Assembly: GCF_019834675.1 (NCBI RefSeq)
Contig: NZ_JABUBU010000012.1
Span: 1 to 64,000 of the forward strand
Source: Rhodococcoides corynebacterioides
GTDB lineage: Bacteria > Actinomycetota > Actinomycetes > Mycobacteriales > Mycobacteriaceae
Direction of reading: 5' to 3'
DNA length: 64,000 nt
The notes beneath the pieces are model-generated. The model was not told the origin of the DNA, made no database searches, and worked only from the letters and a program-made list of their open reading frames with translations. Made by a program: the position numbers and the translations under genes. Below are positions 52,003 through 59,575 of the stretch, piece by piece (positions within the stretch are counted from its first letter, which is position 1; every line of letters begins with the position of its first letter).

Positions 52003-52810
52003 GCCGGACGGCCACCTGCTCGTTGTTCGAGGTGTAGGCGAGGTACTCGAACTTCACGCCCGTCCGCTCGACGAACTCGGTCCACGCCCGGTACTCGTGC
52101 GCCTGCCAGCCGGGGAAGTTGAAGAACTCGTCGAACACGATCACCGTGCCTGCCCGGAGACGGGATTCGAGGCGGCGCAGGACGAAGTCGGCCGAGGAGT
52201 AGAGGTCGGCGTCGATGTGGACGAACGCCACGGGCCCGCGGTTCTTCGACAGGAACGGGCCGAGCGTCTCCTGGAACAGGCCCCGGACCAGGTGCGCTCC
52301 GGGAACCTCGGGCAGGGTGTCCTGTGCGAAGGTGCCGGCCTCGAAGCCGGTTCGCCACGTCTCCGGGAGGCCCTCGAACGTGTCGAAGCCCGCCACGACG
52401 CCCACGTTGGCGTTGGCGGCCCACTGCTCGGCGACGACGTTGAGCGTCGTGCCCGTGGCGACCCCGAACTCCAGTGCCATGCCGTCGATCGACACGGCGT
52501 CGACGGCGTGCCGCAGGATGGCGGTGGGGTGGGTGAACGACGGGACCGTCGGGAGGTGCTGCTCGACGAAGTCGGCGCTCGACGCGGCCGCTTCGACGTC
52601 GGAGGCGAACGGCAGATCGCGTCGCATCCGGAACTCGAGGGAGGACACCGACTCCTGGAGTTCGGCGATCGTGCGGGCCTGGCCCACCAGCAGATCCAGC
52701 AGCTCGCGGTGCCGACGTTCGGCGTCCTCGGTGGTCTCCGCGACCACCTCGTGCACGGCCCGGACCACCTTCGCGCGTGCCGACGACCGGATGCGCCGAC
52801 CCCACCTCAT
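51995..52810 (-). CDS. TylF/macrocin-type O-methyltransferase
   Basis: The 271-residue protein is a class I SAM-dependent methyltransferase of the TylF/MycF type, which methylate sugar hydroxyls. Motifs are LEFGVATGTTLNVVAEQW (SAM loop), FDTFEGLPETW, VHIDADLYSSADFVL (metal-binding acidic pair) and FDEFFNFPGW. The N-terminal 70 residues are basic then helical, possibly a membrane-peripheral coiled segment. I start at ATG 52810, which overlaps the stop of an eight-codon upstream ORF (ATGA). It lies downstream of wzm-wzt-glfT1 on the same strand, so a role in methylating galactan or a precursor is plausible but unproven. Confidence 0.85.
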   Translation of the reverse strand: MRWGRRIRSSARAKVVRAVHEVVAETTEDAERRHRELLDLLVGQARTIAELQESVSSLEFRMRRDLPFASDVEAAASSADFVEQHLPTVPSFTHPTAILRHAVDAVSIDGMALEFGVATGTTLNVVAEQWAANANVGVVAGFDTFEGLPETWRTGFEAGTFAQDTLPEVPGAHLVRGLFQETLGPFLSKNRGPVAFVHIDADLYSSADFVLRRLESRLRAGTVIVFDEFFNFPGWQAHEYRAWTEFVERTGVKFEYLAYTSNNEQVAVRLR

Positions 52811-52833
52811 CGCGGCCACCGCAGTCGTGTCAT
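52807..52833 (-). CDS. Predicted leaderless eight-codon upstream ORF (MTRLRWPR)
   Basis: ATG 52833 lies eight bases after TACGGT and starts an eight-codon ORF whose TGA overlaps the ATG of the methyltransferase gene (ATGA). This layout suggests a leaderless leader peptide that couples translation to the next gene. It is a prediction from spacing alone. Confidence 0.4.
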   Translation of the reverse strand: MTRLRWPR

Positions 52834-52841
52834 GGACACAT

Positions 52842-52847
52842 ACCGTA
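52842..52847 (-). promoter_or_regulatory. Predicted leaderless-transcript -10 (TACGGT) before the methyltransferase
   Basis: TACGGT on the minus strand ends eight bases before ATG 52833. It is 39 bases after the glfT1 stop, allowing separate transcription. Confidence 0.45.
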
Positions 52848-52885
52848 GTTCACGGCCCCGTCGCCGACGCGTCCGGTTCGTCGGG

Positions 52886-53773
52886 TCAGGGGCGGCGGAA
52901 TCGCTCGTTCCGACCGAGGGCCCGCAGACGCCGCCACTCGCGGAGTCCCGCGACGTCGCGGGTGGTGACCAGGAAGTACCACCCGAACCGAATCCATTCC
53001 TGCGGCAACAGCTTCCGCATTCCCGGCTGCGCGAGCACGTACCCACGGTTGCGGTAGGTGTAGTACCGCTTGACGTCGTTGTCGGGGTACTGCGTGTGCA
53101 TCCGACCGCCCAGGATCGGCTTGAACTCGTCGCTGCCGTTGGGATGCAGGTACGCCGTCTGCAGGCACGTCCCGAACCGCAGTCCGGAGCGGGTGAGGCG
53201 ACGGTGCACCTCGACCTCGTCGCCACGCACGAACAGGCGCAGATCGGGCACGCCGACGGCCTCGACGGCCGCCGCCGTGAACAGCGCCCCGTTGAACAGA
53301 GACGCGTAGGACGGGAGGAACTCCTCGGTTCCCAACTCCGACCGCCACCGTCGCCACGCCGTGCCGCGGCGCAGCGGGAAGGCCAGCCGGTCCGGCTCGT
53401 CGATGTCGCAGACCACCGGCGAGACCTCGTCGAGCGCGTGGGTCTCGGCGCAGCGCAGCAGCGTCGCGAGCACGTCGGGACCCTCCGGCCGACCGTCGTC
53501 GTCGGCCAACCAGACGCGGTCCGCACCGAGGGACAGGGCGTAGAGGATGCCGAGGGCGAAGCCGCCGGCGCCGCCGAGGTTGTGCTTGCTGCCGAGGTAC
53601 GTCGTCGCGAGGGGTTGAGATTCCACCAACGTCCGGACGTCGTCCTCGCACGCGTTGTCGACGACGATCAGGTGGTCCAACGGCCGCGTCTGCGACGCCA
53701 GGACGGCGAGGGACTCCGCCAGCAACGCTCGACGACGGTGGGTGACGACGACGCCGACGATCGTCTCAGGCAC
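52886..53773 (-). CDS. glfT1: Galactofuranosyltransferase GlfT1 (galactan initiation)
   Basis: The 295-residue GT2 enzyme matches Rv3782. Motifs are VVVTHRRRALLAESL, IVVDNACEDDV, LGSKHNLGGAGGFALG, WLADDDGRPEG (metal site), SLFNGALF, FVRGDEVEVHRRL, YLHPNGSDEFKPIL and YRNRGYVLAQPGMRK. It adds the first galactofuranoses to the rhamnosyl linker. I chose GTG 53773, whose product begins where the M. tuberculosis protein does and which has a GGGGAG sequence upstream; GTG 53803 is the longer option. It overlaps wzt by eight bases. Confidence 0.94.
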   Translation of the reverse strand: MPETIVGVVVTHRRRALLAESLAVLASQTRPLDHLIVVDNACEDDVRTLVESQPLATTYLGSKHNLGGAGGFALGILYALSLGADRVWLADDDGRPEGPDVLATLLRCAETHALDEVSPVVCDIDEPDRLAFPLRRGTAWRRWRSELGTEEFLPSYASLFNGALFTAAAVEAVGVPDLRLFVRGDEVEVHRRLTRSGLRFGTCLQTAYLHPNGSDEFKPILGGRMHTQYPDNDVKRYYTYRNRGYVLAQPGMRKLLPQEWIRFGWYFLVTTRDVAGLREWRRLRALGRNERFRRP

Positions 53774-54602
53774 CGCGCTCCCCGTCGCTCGCGGTGCCGT
53801 CACGCTCCCCGTCGCTCACGGCCAACTCGCGGAGGATGTGCGCGACGTGGTCACCGGCGTCGTCGCCCTCGTAGGCACGCACGACGTCCTCGATCCCGCC
53901 CTGCTGCCGCACCTGGCCGTGGTCGATCCACATCGCGGTGTCGCAGAGCTGGGCGAGGAACTCGTTGGAGTGCGAGGCGAAGACGAGGATGCCGGAGCGC
54001 TTCACCAGCTCCTGCAGGCGCGTGCGGGCCTTCTTCATGAACTCGGCGTCGACGGCGCCGATACCCTCGTCGAGCAGCAGGATCTCGGGGTCGATGCTGG
54101 TCACCACCCCCATCGCGATGCGTACGCGCATGCCGGTGGAGTAGGTGCGCAGCGGCATGTCGAGGTAGTCGCCGAGCTCGGTGAACTCGGCGATCTCGTC
54201 GATCTTGGACGCCATCTGCTTGCGGGTCTGCCCCAGGAACAGGCCGCGGATGACGATGTTCTCGTAGCCCGAGATCTCGGGGTCCATCCCGACGCCGAGG
54301 TCGAAGACCGGGGCCACGCGGCCGCGGACGACGGCGCTGCCGCGCGTGGGCTCGTAGATCCCGGCCAGCAGTCGCAGGAGCGTCGACTTGCCCGCGCCGT
54401 TGTGGCCGACCAGGCCCACGCGGTCGCCCTCGCGGAGAGAGAGGGTGATGTCGCGCAGCGCCTCGACGACGACGACGTCGCTGGCGTTGCGGCCGATCGT
54501 TCCGCCGGCCTTGCCCAGGAACGCCTTCTTCAGCGAGCGGGTCTTGGCGTCGAAGATGGGGAAGTCGACGCACGCGGAATGCGTGTCGATGCTGACGGTC
54601 AT
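53766..54602 (-). CDS. wzt: Galactan ABC exporter ATP-binding protein (Wzt type, Rv3781-like)
   Basis: The 278-residue ATPase has Walker A GHNGAGKST (residues 66-74), signature YSTGMRVRIAMG and Walker B ILLLDEGIGAVD, with an N-terminal extension typical of polysaccharide exporters (FDAKTRSLKKAF). With Wzm it is expected to flip the lipid-linked galactan across the membrane. It lacks the long C-terminal carbohydrate-binding domain of some O-antigen Wzt proteins. It lies between wzm and glfT1 on one transcript. GGAG lies nine bases before the ATG. Confidence 0.94.
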   Translation of the reverse strand: MTVSIDTHSACVDFPIFDAKTRSLKKAFLGKAGGTIGRNASDVVVVEALRDITLSLREGDRVGLVGHNGAGKSTLLRLLAGIYEPTRGSAVVRGRVAPVFDLGVGMDPEISGYENIVIRGLFLGQTRKQMASKIDEIAEFTELGDYLDMPLRTYSTGMRVRIAMGVVTSIDPEILLLDEGIGAVDAEFMKKARTRLQELVKRSGILVFASHSNEFLAQLCDTAMWIDHGQVRQQGGIEDVVRAYEGDDAGDHVAHILRELAVSDGERDGTASDGERGA

Positions 54603-54617
54603 GGTCGCGGTCTCCGA

Positions 54618-55478
54618 TCAGACCCAGTAGGGCACGCGGGCGCGGAAGGTGCGCATGGCGACCATGGTGAGGGCGATGCCGGCCGCGGTGCAGCCCAGCA
54701 CGATGTACCAGTGGTACGCCTGTTGGTCCTCGCCGATCAACGGCGCGCGCAGGATGTCGAGGTAGTGGAAGAGGGGGTTGATCTCGACCAGGCGGGCGCG
54801 CTGCGCGGCCTCACCGCCCATGGTCTGCAGGTTGGCGGTGGTCCAGACGATCGGCGTCATGAAGAACAGCAGCGTGACCAGACTGCCGAGGATCGGCGCG
54901 AGGTCGCGGTACCGGGTGGCGACGATGCCGAACAGCAGCGCCACCCACACCATGTTCACGACGATCAGGAAGAACGCCGGAACGGCCGTGATGATGGTCC
55001 AGTGCAGTTCCGGCCGGAACACCGCCAACATGATCAGGTAGATCAGCAGGTTGTGCGCGAGCAGCAGCACCTGCCGCCACACCAGGCGGTAGACGTGCAC
55101 GCTCAGCGCCGAGGGGAGCTGTTTGATCAGTCCCTCGTTGGCGATGAAGACGTCGGCGCCCTCGAGGATCGACGCGCTGATGAGGTTCCAGATGATGAGG
55201 CCGACGGTGACGTGCGGCAGGAACGAGCGCAGGTCGATGTCGAGCAGCACCGAGTACAGCAGGCCCATGGCGACGGCCTGGACGCCCGTGGCGATGGTGA
55301 TCCAGAACGGGCCGATCACGGACCGGCGGTAGCGCTGCTTGATGTCCTGCCACCCCAGGCTCAGCCACAGCTCACGCTGCGCGTAGCCGTCACGGAGGTC
55401 GCGGACCGCCCGGCGATAGGTCTGGGAGTCCGACGCGGGCTCGCCGCCGGTGTCCGAGTCGATCGCTGGTGCTACCAC
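54618..55478 (-). CDS. wzm: Galactan ABC exporter permease (Wzm type, Rv3783-like)
   Basis: The 286-residue permease of the ABC-2 polysaccharide exporter family has six hydrophobic helices. Family signatures include WLSLGWQDIKQRYRRSVIGPFW near the N-terminus, GADVFIANEGLIKQLP, ATRYRDLAPIL and FFMTPIVW. It forms the channel with Wzt for lipid-linked galactan. The GTG start at 55478 follows TACTCT by eight bases, predicting a leaderless mRNA for wzm-wzt-glfT1. It lies 18 bases after bpa on the same strand. Confidence 0.95.
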   Translation of the reverse strand: MVAPAIDSDTGGEPASDSQTYRRAVRDLRDGYAQRELWLSLGWQDIKQRYRRSVIGPFWITIATGVQAVAMGLLYSVLLDIDLRSFLPHVTVGLIIWNLISASILEGADVFIANEGLIKQLPSALSVHVYRLVWRQVLLLAHNLLIYLIMLAVFRPELHWTIITAVPAFFLIVVNMVWVALLFGIVATRYRDLAPILGSLVTLLFFMTPIVWTTANLQTMGGEAAQRARLVEINPLFHYLDILRAPLIGEDQQAYHWYIVLGCTAAGIALTMVAMRTFRARVPYWV

Positions 55479-55486
55479 GACGGACG

Positions 55487-55492
55487 AGAGTA
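55487..55492 (-). promoter_or_regulatory. Predicted leaderless-transcript -10 (TACTCT) of wzm-wzt-glfT1
   Basis: Minus-strand TACTCT ends eight bases before GTG 55478 and lies directly after the bpa stop codon. Confidence 0.55.
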
Positions 55493-55496
55493 CCCG

Positions 55497-56117
55497 TCAG
55501 AGATATTGACCGGTTCCCTGGTTGTGCTGGGCGGGACCGCCACCGGCGATGGCGACGCCGGGCGGCAGCGCGCCCTGCCGCATTTGCTCGAGCTGGGCGC
55601 GGGCAGCCATCTGCTGCGCGAACAGCGCCGTCTGGATGCCGTGGAACAGCCCCTCCAGCCAGCCCACCAGCTGCGCCTGAGCGATGCGCAGTTCCGCGTC
55701 CGACGGCACGGCGTCCTCCCCGAACGGAAGCGCCAACCGCTCGAGTTCCTCGCGCAGCTCGGGCGCGAGCCCCTGCTCGAGCTCGCGGATGGAGGAGGTG
55801 TGGATCTCCTTGAGGCGGGTGCGGCTGGCGTCGTCCAGCGGAGCGGCGCGCACCTCCTCGAGCAGCTGCTTGATCATGGTGCCGATGCGCATGACCTTGG
55901 CCGGCTGTTCCACCATGTCGGCCAGGGACTCCTCGGCGTCGTCGTCGCCCGAGCGGGCCGCCCCGGTGACGTTGGCCCGCGCCGCCGCGGCCGCGGCCTC
56001 GCTGGGACTCAGCGCGAGCGGCTGCCCGTCCGGGCCGATGACGACGACGTGGTCCGACCCGTCACCGTCGTGGCCGTCCGAGCCGCCGGGGGAAGCCGAA
56101 CCGGGGGAAGTGGTCAT
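55497..56117 (-). CDS. bpa: Bacterial proteasome activator Bpa/PafE (Rv3780-like)
   Basis: The 206-residue protein has a disordered Gly/Ser/Asp-rich N-terminus, a helical-bundle domain (EQPAKVMRIGTMIKQLLEEV, LKEIHTSSIRELEQGL, QAQLVGWLEGLFHGIQTALF) and the exact C-terminal motif GQYL, which docks into the 20S proteasome ring. It activates ATP-independent degradation of unfolded proteins. A GGAGG sequence lies only two bases before the ATG, closer than usual. As in M. tuberculosis it is next to the galactan exporter genes, but it has no known link to cell-wall synthesis. Confidence 0.95.
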   Translation of the reverse strand: MTTSPGSASPGGSDGHDGDGSDHVVVIGPDGQPLALSPSEAAAAAARANVTGAARSGDDDAEESLADMVEQPAKVMRIGTMIKQLLEEVRAAPLDDASRTRLKEIHTSSIRELEQGLAPELREELERLALPFGEDAVPSDAELRIAQAQLVGWLEGLFHGIQTALFAQQMAARAQLEQMRQGALPPGVAIAGGGPAQHNQGTGQYL

Positions 56118-56197
56118 GCCTCCATCTTGACCCGGGACACCGACAGGACAGAAGGCGGCCGACCCGCCTGACCCACCGAGCAGTCGGTGTCGACGCC

Positions 56198-56203
56198 TAG
56201 AGT
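56198..56203 (+). promoter_or_regulatory. Predicted leaderless-transcript -10 (TAGAGT) of the aminotransferase-fold gene
   Basis: TAGAGT ends seven bases before ATG 56211, with no Shine-Dalgarno sequence. Confidence 0.5.
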
Positions 56204-56210
56204 GTTCGGC

Positions 56211-57410
56211 ATGACCTACGACGTCGCCCGCGTACGAGGGCTCTTTCCCTCGCTCGGCGACGGCTGGATTCATCTCGATCCGCAGCTGGGTGCCCAGATC
56301 CCGGACCGCGTCGCGACGGCGGTGTCGACGACGTTCCGGAAATCGGCCACGTCGCACGCGTCCCGCTACCCCGCAGCGCAGCGCAGCACGCAGGTGGTGG
56401 ACGAGGCCCGGCAGGCCGTCGCAGATCTGGTCGGAGGCACTCCGGAGGGGGTGGTGCTCGGTCCGGACCACTCCGTTCTCCTGGCGTGGCTCGCCGAGGC
56501 ACTCAGCACTCGGCTCGGACTCGGCACCGGAATCGTGCTCTCCCGTCTGGACGACGAGGCCAACGTCGCACCGTGGCTCCGCATCGCCAACCGCTACGGC
56601 GCGCAGGTGCAGTGGGCCGAGGTCGACATCGAGACGTGCGAGTTGCCGAGTTGGCAGTTCGACGAGTTGGTGGCCGCCAACACGCGCCTGGTCGCGGTGA
56701 CGGCCGCGTCGTCGTTGGTCGGCTCCGCGCCCGACGTGCGGGTGGCGGCGGACCGGGTGCACGACGTCGGTGGCCTCGTGGTGGTCGACGCCTCCGGTGC
56801 GGCGCCGTACGCGGTCCTCGACATCGAGGACCTCAAGGCCGACGTGGTGGCCGTGAACGCGGCGGCGTGGGGCGGCCCGCGGGTGGGGGCGCTGGTGTTC
56901 CGTGACCCGGGTCTGCTGGACCGGCTGCCCTCCATCGCGCTCGATCAGCAGGCCACAGGTCCCGCCCGGCTCGAGCTCGGCGGGTTGCACTACTCGCTGC
57001 TCGCCGGCGCCACGGCGTCCATCGACTGCCTGGCCTCGCTCGACGAGAGCGCCCGCGGCACGCGTCGGGAGAAGCTCGAGCTGTCCATCGGCTCGCTGCA
57101 GGACTACCACGACTCGTTGTTCGCCTACCTGCTCGAGCGGCTCGACCGTCCGCACCTGATGACCATCGGTACCGCCGCCAGCCGGGTGCCGTGCGTCAGC
57201 ATCAGCGTCGACGGGGTCGAGTCGGACAAGGTCGCGGCGCGGCTGGCGGACCACCGCATCGACGTCGTCGGCGGGGTGCACGGCGGCAGCCGACTGCTCG
57301 AGGCGCTCGGTGTCGCCGATGCCGGGGGAGCGATCACGGTGGGCCTCGCCCCGTACACCACGCGGCACGAGATCGATCAGCTCGCGTCGGTGTTGGACTC
57401 GATGGCCTGA
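56211..57410 (+). CDS. Class V aminotransferase-fold protein lacking the PLP lysine (Rv3778c-like)
   Basis: The 399-residue protein has the fold-type I layout of cysteine desulfurase/class V aminotransferases: DPQLGAQIP start, EARQAVADLVGG, ANVAPWLRIA, the cofactor-binding aspartate in VVVDASGAAPY and a C-terminal domain. Where the family has Ser-x-His-Lys with the PLP-binding lysine, this protein reads VNAAAWGGPRVG, so the lysine appears replaced by alanine. It may bind a ligand without normal PLP chemistry. Its context, divergent from bpa and before the quinone oxidoreductase, matches Rv3778c. The start at 56211 is set by the leaderless spacing. Confidence 0.85.
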   Translation: MTYDVARVRGLFPSLGDGWIHLDPQLGAQIPDRVATAVSTTFRKSATSHASRYPAAQRSTQVVDEARQAVADLVGGTPEGVVLGPDHSVLLAWLAEALSTRLGLGTGIVLSRLDDEANVAPWLRIANRYGAQVQWAEVDIETCELPSWQFDELVAANTRLVAVTAASSLVGSAPDVRVAADRVHDVGGLVVVDASGAAPYAVLDIEDLKADVVAVNAAAWGGPRVGALVFRDPGLLDRLPSIALDQQATGPARLELGGLHYSLLAGATASIDCLASLDESARGTRREKLELSIGSLQDYHDSLFAYLLERLDRPHLMTIGTAASRVPCVSISVDGVESDKVAARLADHRIDVVGGVHGGSRLLEALGVADAGGAITVGLAPYTTRHEIDQLASVLDSMA

Positions 57411-57413
57411 GGC

Positions 57414-57445
57414 GCGGTGCGATCGGCCCCGGAGTCGATCACCGC
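57414..57445. terminator. Possible bidirectional terminator
   Basis: GCGGTGCGATCG at 57414-57425 can pair with CGATCACCGC at 57436-57445 with a two-base bulge. It lies between two convergent stop codons. Confidence 0.4.
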
Positions 57446-58428
57446 ACTCGCAGGATCACCTTGCCGGCCGTGGAGTGCTCGTCGAGCAGACGGTGTGCCC
57501 GCGGTGCTTCGGCGATCGGAACCTCCTCGTGCACAACGGGAGTGACGGACCCGTCGGCGATCATCGGCCACACGCGCTCGCGCACCTGACGCACGATCTC
57601 GGCCTTGCCGCCCGGCCCCGTCACCGGGCGCGCCCGCAGTCCCGCGCAGTGCACGGTGCCGCGGCGGGCCATCAACGCGGCGAAGTCGAACTCCGCCTTC
57701 CGGCCGCCCTGCATGCCGATGGTGACCAGTCGCCCGTCCATGGCGAGGGCGGACACGTTGAGGGACAGGTACTTCGCGCCCATGTTGTCGAGGATCACGT
57801 CGGCGCCGTGGCCGTCGGTGGCCTCGCGCAGGGCGTCGACGAAGTCCTGCTCCTTGTAGTCGATGAGGATGTCGGCGCCGAAGGACCGGCACGTCTCGAG
57901 CTTCCCGGCGGAGCCGGCGGTCACCGCGACCCGCGCGCCGAGGGCCTTCGCGACCTGGATGGCGTGCGTGCCGATTCCGCTTCCGCCGCCGTGGATCAGC
58001 AGCGTGTCCCCGGCGCCGAGTCCGCCGTACATGACGACGTTCGACCACACCGTGCACGCCACCTCCGGCAGCGACGCCGCCACCGCGAGGTCGACGCCGT
58101 CGGGAACCGGCAGTACCTGCTCCGCAGGGACGACGACACGCTCCGCGTAGCCGCCGCCGGCGAGGAGAGCGCACACCTCGTCGCCCACCTGCAGTCCGGT
58201 GACGCCCTCACCGAGTGCGTCGATCACACCGGAACACTCGAGCCCGAGCACCTCGGACGCCCCCGGCGGGGGCGGGTAATTGCCCTGGCGCTGTTGCAGA
58301 TCCGCCCGATTGACCCCGGCCGCGGTGACGACGACGGCCACCTCGCCCGGCCCCGGGGTCGGGTCGGCCACCTCGGACCAGACCATGACCTCGGGGTCGC
58401 CGTACTCGGTCAGCGTGATCGCGTGCAT
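57439..58428 (-). CDS. NADPH:quinone oxidoreductase, zinc-independent MDR family (Rv3777-like)
   Basis: The 329-residue medium-chain dehydrogenase/reductase resembles quinone oxidoreductases (PIG3/QorA type). Motifs are VTAAGVNRADLQQRQGNYPPP, LGLECSGVI, the nucleotide-binding IHGGGSGIGTHAIQVAKALGA region and LDNMGAKYL. The structural-zinc cysteine cluster is absent. The substrate is unknown. The ATG at 58428 follows TACGCT by seven bases, so it is predicted leaderless; a longer frame to 58503 runs through that promoter. It is convergent with the aminotransferase-fold gene. Confidence 0.92.
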   Translation of the reverse strand: MHAITLTEYGDPEVMVWSEVADPTPGPGEVAVVVTAAGVNRADLQQRQGNYPPPPGASEVLGLECSGVIDALGEGVTGLQVGDEVCALLAGGGYAERVVVPAEQVLPVPDGVDLAVAASLPEVACTVWSNVVMYGGLGAGDTLLIHGGGSGIGTHAIQVAKALGARVAVTAGSAGKLETCRSFGADILIDYKEQDFVDALREATDGHGADVILDNMGAKYLSLNVSALAMDGRLVTIGMQGGRKAEFDFAALMARRGTVHCAGLRARPVTGPGGKAEIVRQVRERVWPMIADGSVTPVVHEEVPIAEAPRAHRLLDEHSTAGKVILRVR

Positions 58429-58435
58429 GGATCCC

Positions 58436-58441
58436 AGCGTA
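58436..58441 (-). promoter_or_regulatory. Predicted leaderless-transcript -10 (TACGCT) of the quinone oxidoreductase
   Basis: Minus-strand TACGCT ends seven bases before ATG 58428. Confidence 0.5.
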
Positions 58442-58462
58442 GGCCCGTCGCGAGGTCCGGGG

Positions 58463-59494
58463 TCAGATGCGCGTGGAGTCCGCCCAGATGTCGACGCCCG
58501 CATCGGGGGCGTGGGCGTCGATCCGGGACAGTTCGTCGTCGTCGAACTCCAGGTGCTGCAGGGCCGCGACGTTGTCCTCGAGCTGCTCGACCGACGACGC
58601 GCCCAGCAGCACCGTCGTCACCCGCGGGTCGCGCAGCGCCCAGGCGATCGCCATCTGGGCGAGGCTCTGGCCACGGGACGACGCGATGTCGTTCAACGCG
58701 TTCAGGTTCTCCCGGATCTCGTCGGTCAGCCAGTCCGGGTTCAGCGACTTGCCCTGCGCCGCACGGGAATCCTCCGGCACGCCGTCGAGGTACTTGTCGG
58801 TCAACATGCCCTGCGCCAACGGCGAGAAGGCGATGACGCCGACGCCGAGCTCGTCGACGGTCGGCAGCAGATCCGACTCGATCCACCGGTTCACCATCGA
58901 GTAGCTGGGCTGATGGATCAGCAGGGGAACGCCGGCGTCGGACAGCAACGACGCCATCTGCCGGGTGCGGGCGGCCGAGTAGGAACTGATGCCGGCGTAG
59001 CGCGCCTTGCCCTGCTGCACCGCACTGATCAGCGCGCCCGCGGTCTCCTCGACGGGCGTCTCGCGGTCGGCGCGGTGGCTGTAGAAGATGTCGACGCAGT
59101 TCAGGCCCATGCGGTCGAGGGAGCGGTCCAGCGAGGACAGCAGGTACTTGCGCGAGCCGCCGAATCCGTAGGGACCCGGCCACATGTCCCACCCGGCCTT
59201 GGTCGAGATGACCAGCTCGTCGCGGTAGGGACCGAAGTCCTCCTTCAGGATTCGGCCGAAGTTGATCTCGGCGCTGCCGGCCGGGGGACCGTAGTTGTTG
59301 GCCAGATCGAAGTGGGTGATGCCCAGGTCGAACGCCCGGCGCAGCACCGCGCGCTGGGTGGCCAGGGGCTTGTCGTCGCCGAAGTTGTGCCACAGCCCGA
59401 GGGAGATGGCGGGGAGCTTCAGGCCCGAGGCGCCGGTGCGGCGGTAGGGCATGTGGTCGTAACGGTCGGCGGCAGCGACGTAGGGATCGGGCAT
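58463..59494 (-). CDS. Aldo/keto reductase (YghZ/Kv-beta-like)
   Basis: The 343-residue TIM-barrel NADPH oxidoreductase has the AKR catalytic set: Asp and Tyr in HFDLANNYGPPAGSAE, Lys in STKAGW and His in FYSHRAD. The C-terminal cofactor segment VLLGASSVEQLEDNV is present. The sequence style (MPYRRTGASGLKLPAISLGLWHNFG) fits the YghZ group that reduces L-glyceraldehyde 3-phosphate and related aldehydes. The substrate is uncertain. I start at ATG 59494, with AGGA about eight bases upstream. It is divergent from the flavoenzyme gene. Confidence 0.93.
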   Translation of the reverse strand: MPDPYVAAADRYDHMPYRRTGASGLKLPAISLGLWHNFGDDKPLATQRAVLRRAFDLGITHFDLANNYGPPAGSAEINFGRILKEDFGPYRDELVISTKAGWDMWPGPYGFGGSRKYLLSSLDRSLDRMGLNCVDIFYSHRADRETPVEETAGALISAVQQGKARYAGISSYSAARTRQMASLLSDAGVPLLIHQPSYSMVNRWIESDLLPTVDELGVGVIAFSPLAQGMLTDKYLDGVPEDSRAAQGKSLNPDWLTDEIRENLNALNDIASSRGQSLAQMAIAWALRDPRVTTVLLGASSVEQLEDNVAALQHLEFDDDELSRIDAHAPDAGVDIWADSTRI

Positions 59495-59562
59495 GCGTGC
59501 CATCCTGCCGGACGCGGCGGTCGGCGAGGTGAGAAACGCGTGCCGGGGTGCCGACGACGGGT

Positions 59563-59568
59563 TAGCGT
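59563..59568 (+). promoter_or_regulatory. Predicted leaderless-transcript -10 (TAGCGT) of the FMN oxidase gene
   Basis: TAGCGT ends seven bases before GTG 59576. Confidence 0.45.
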
Positions 59569-59575
59569 GCGAGGG

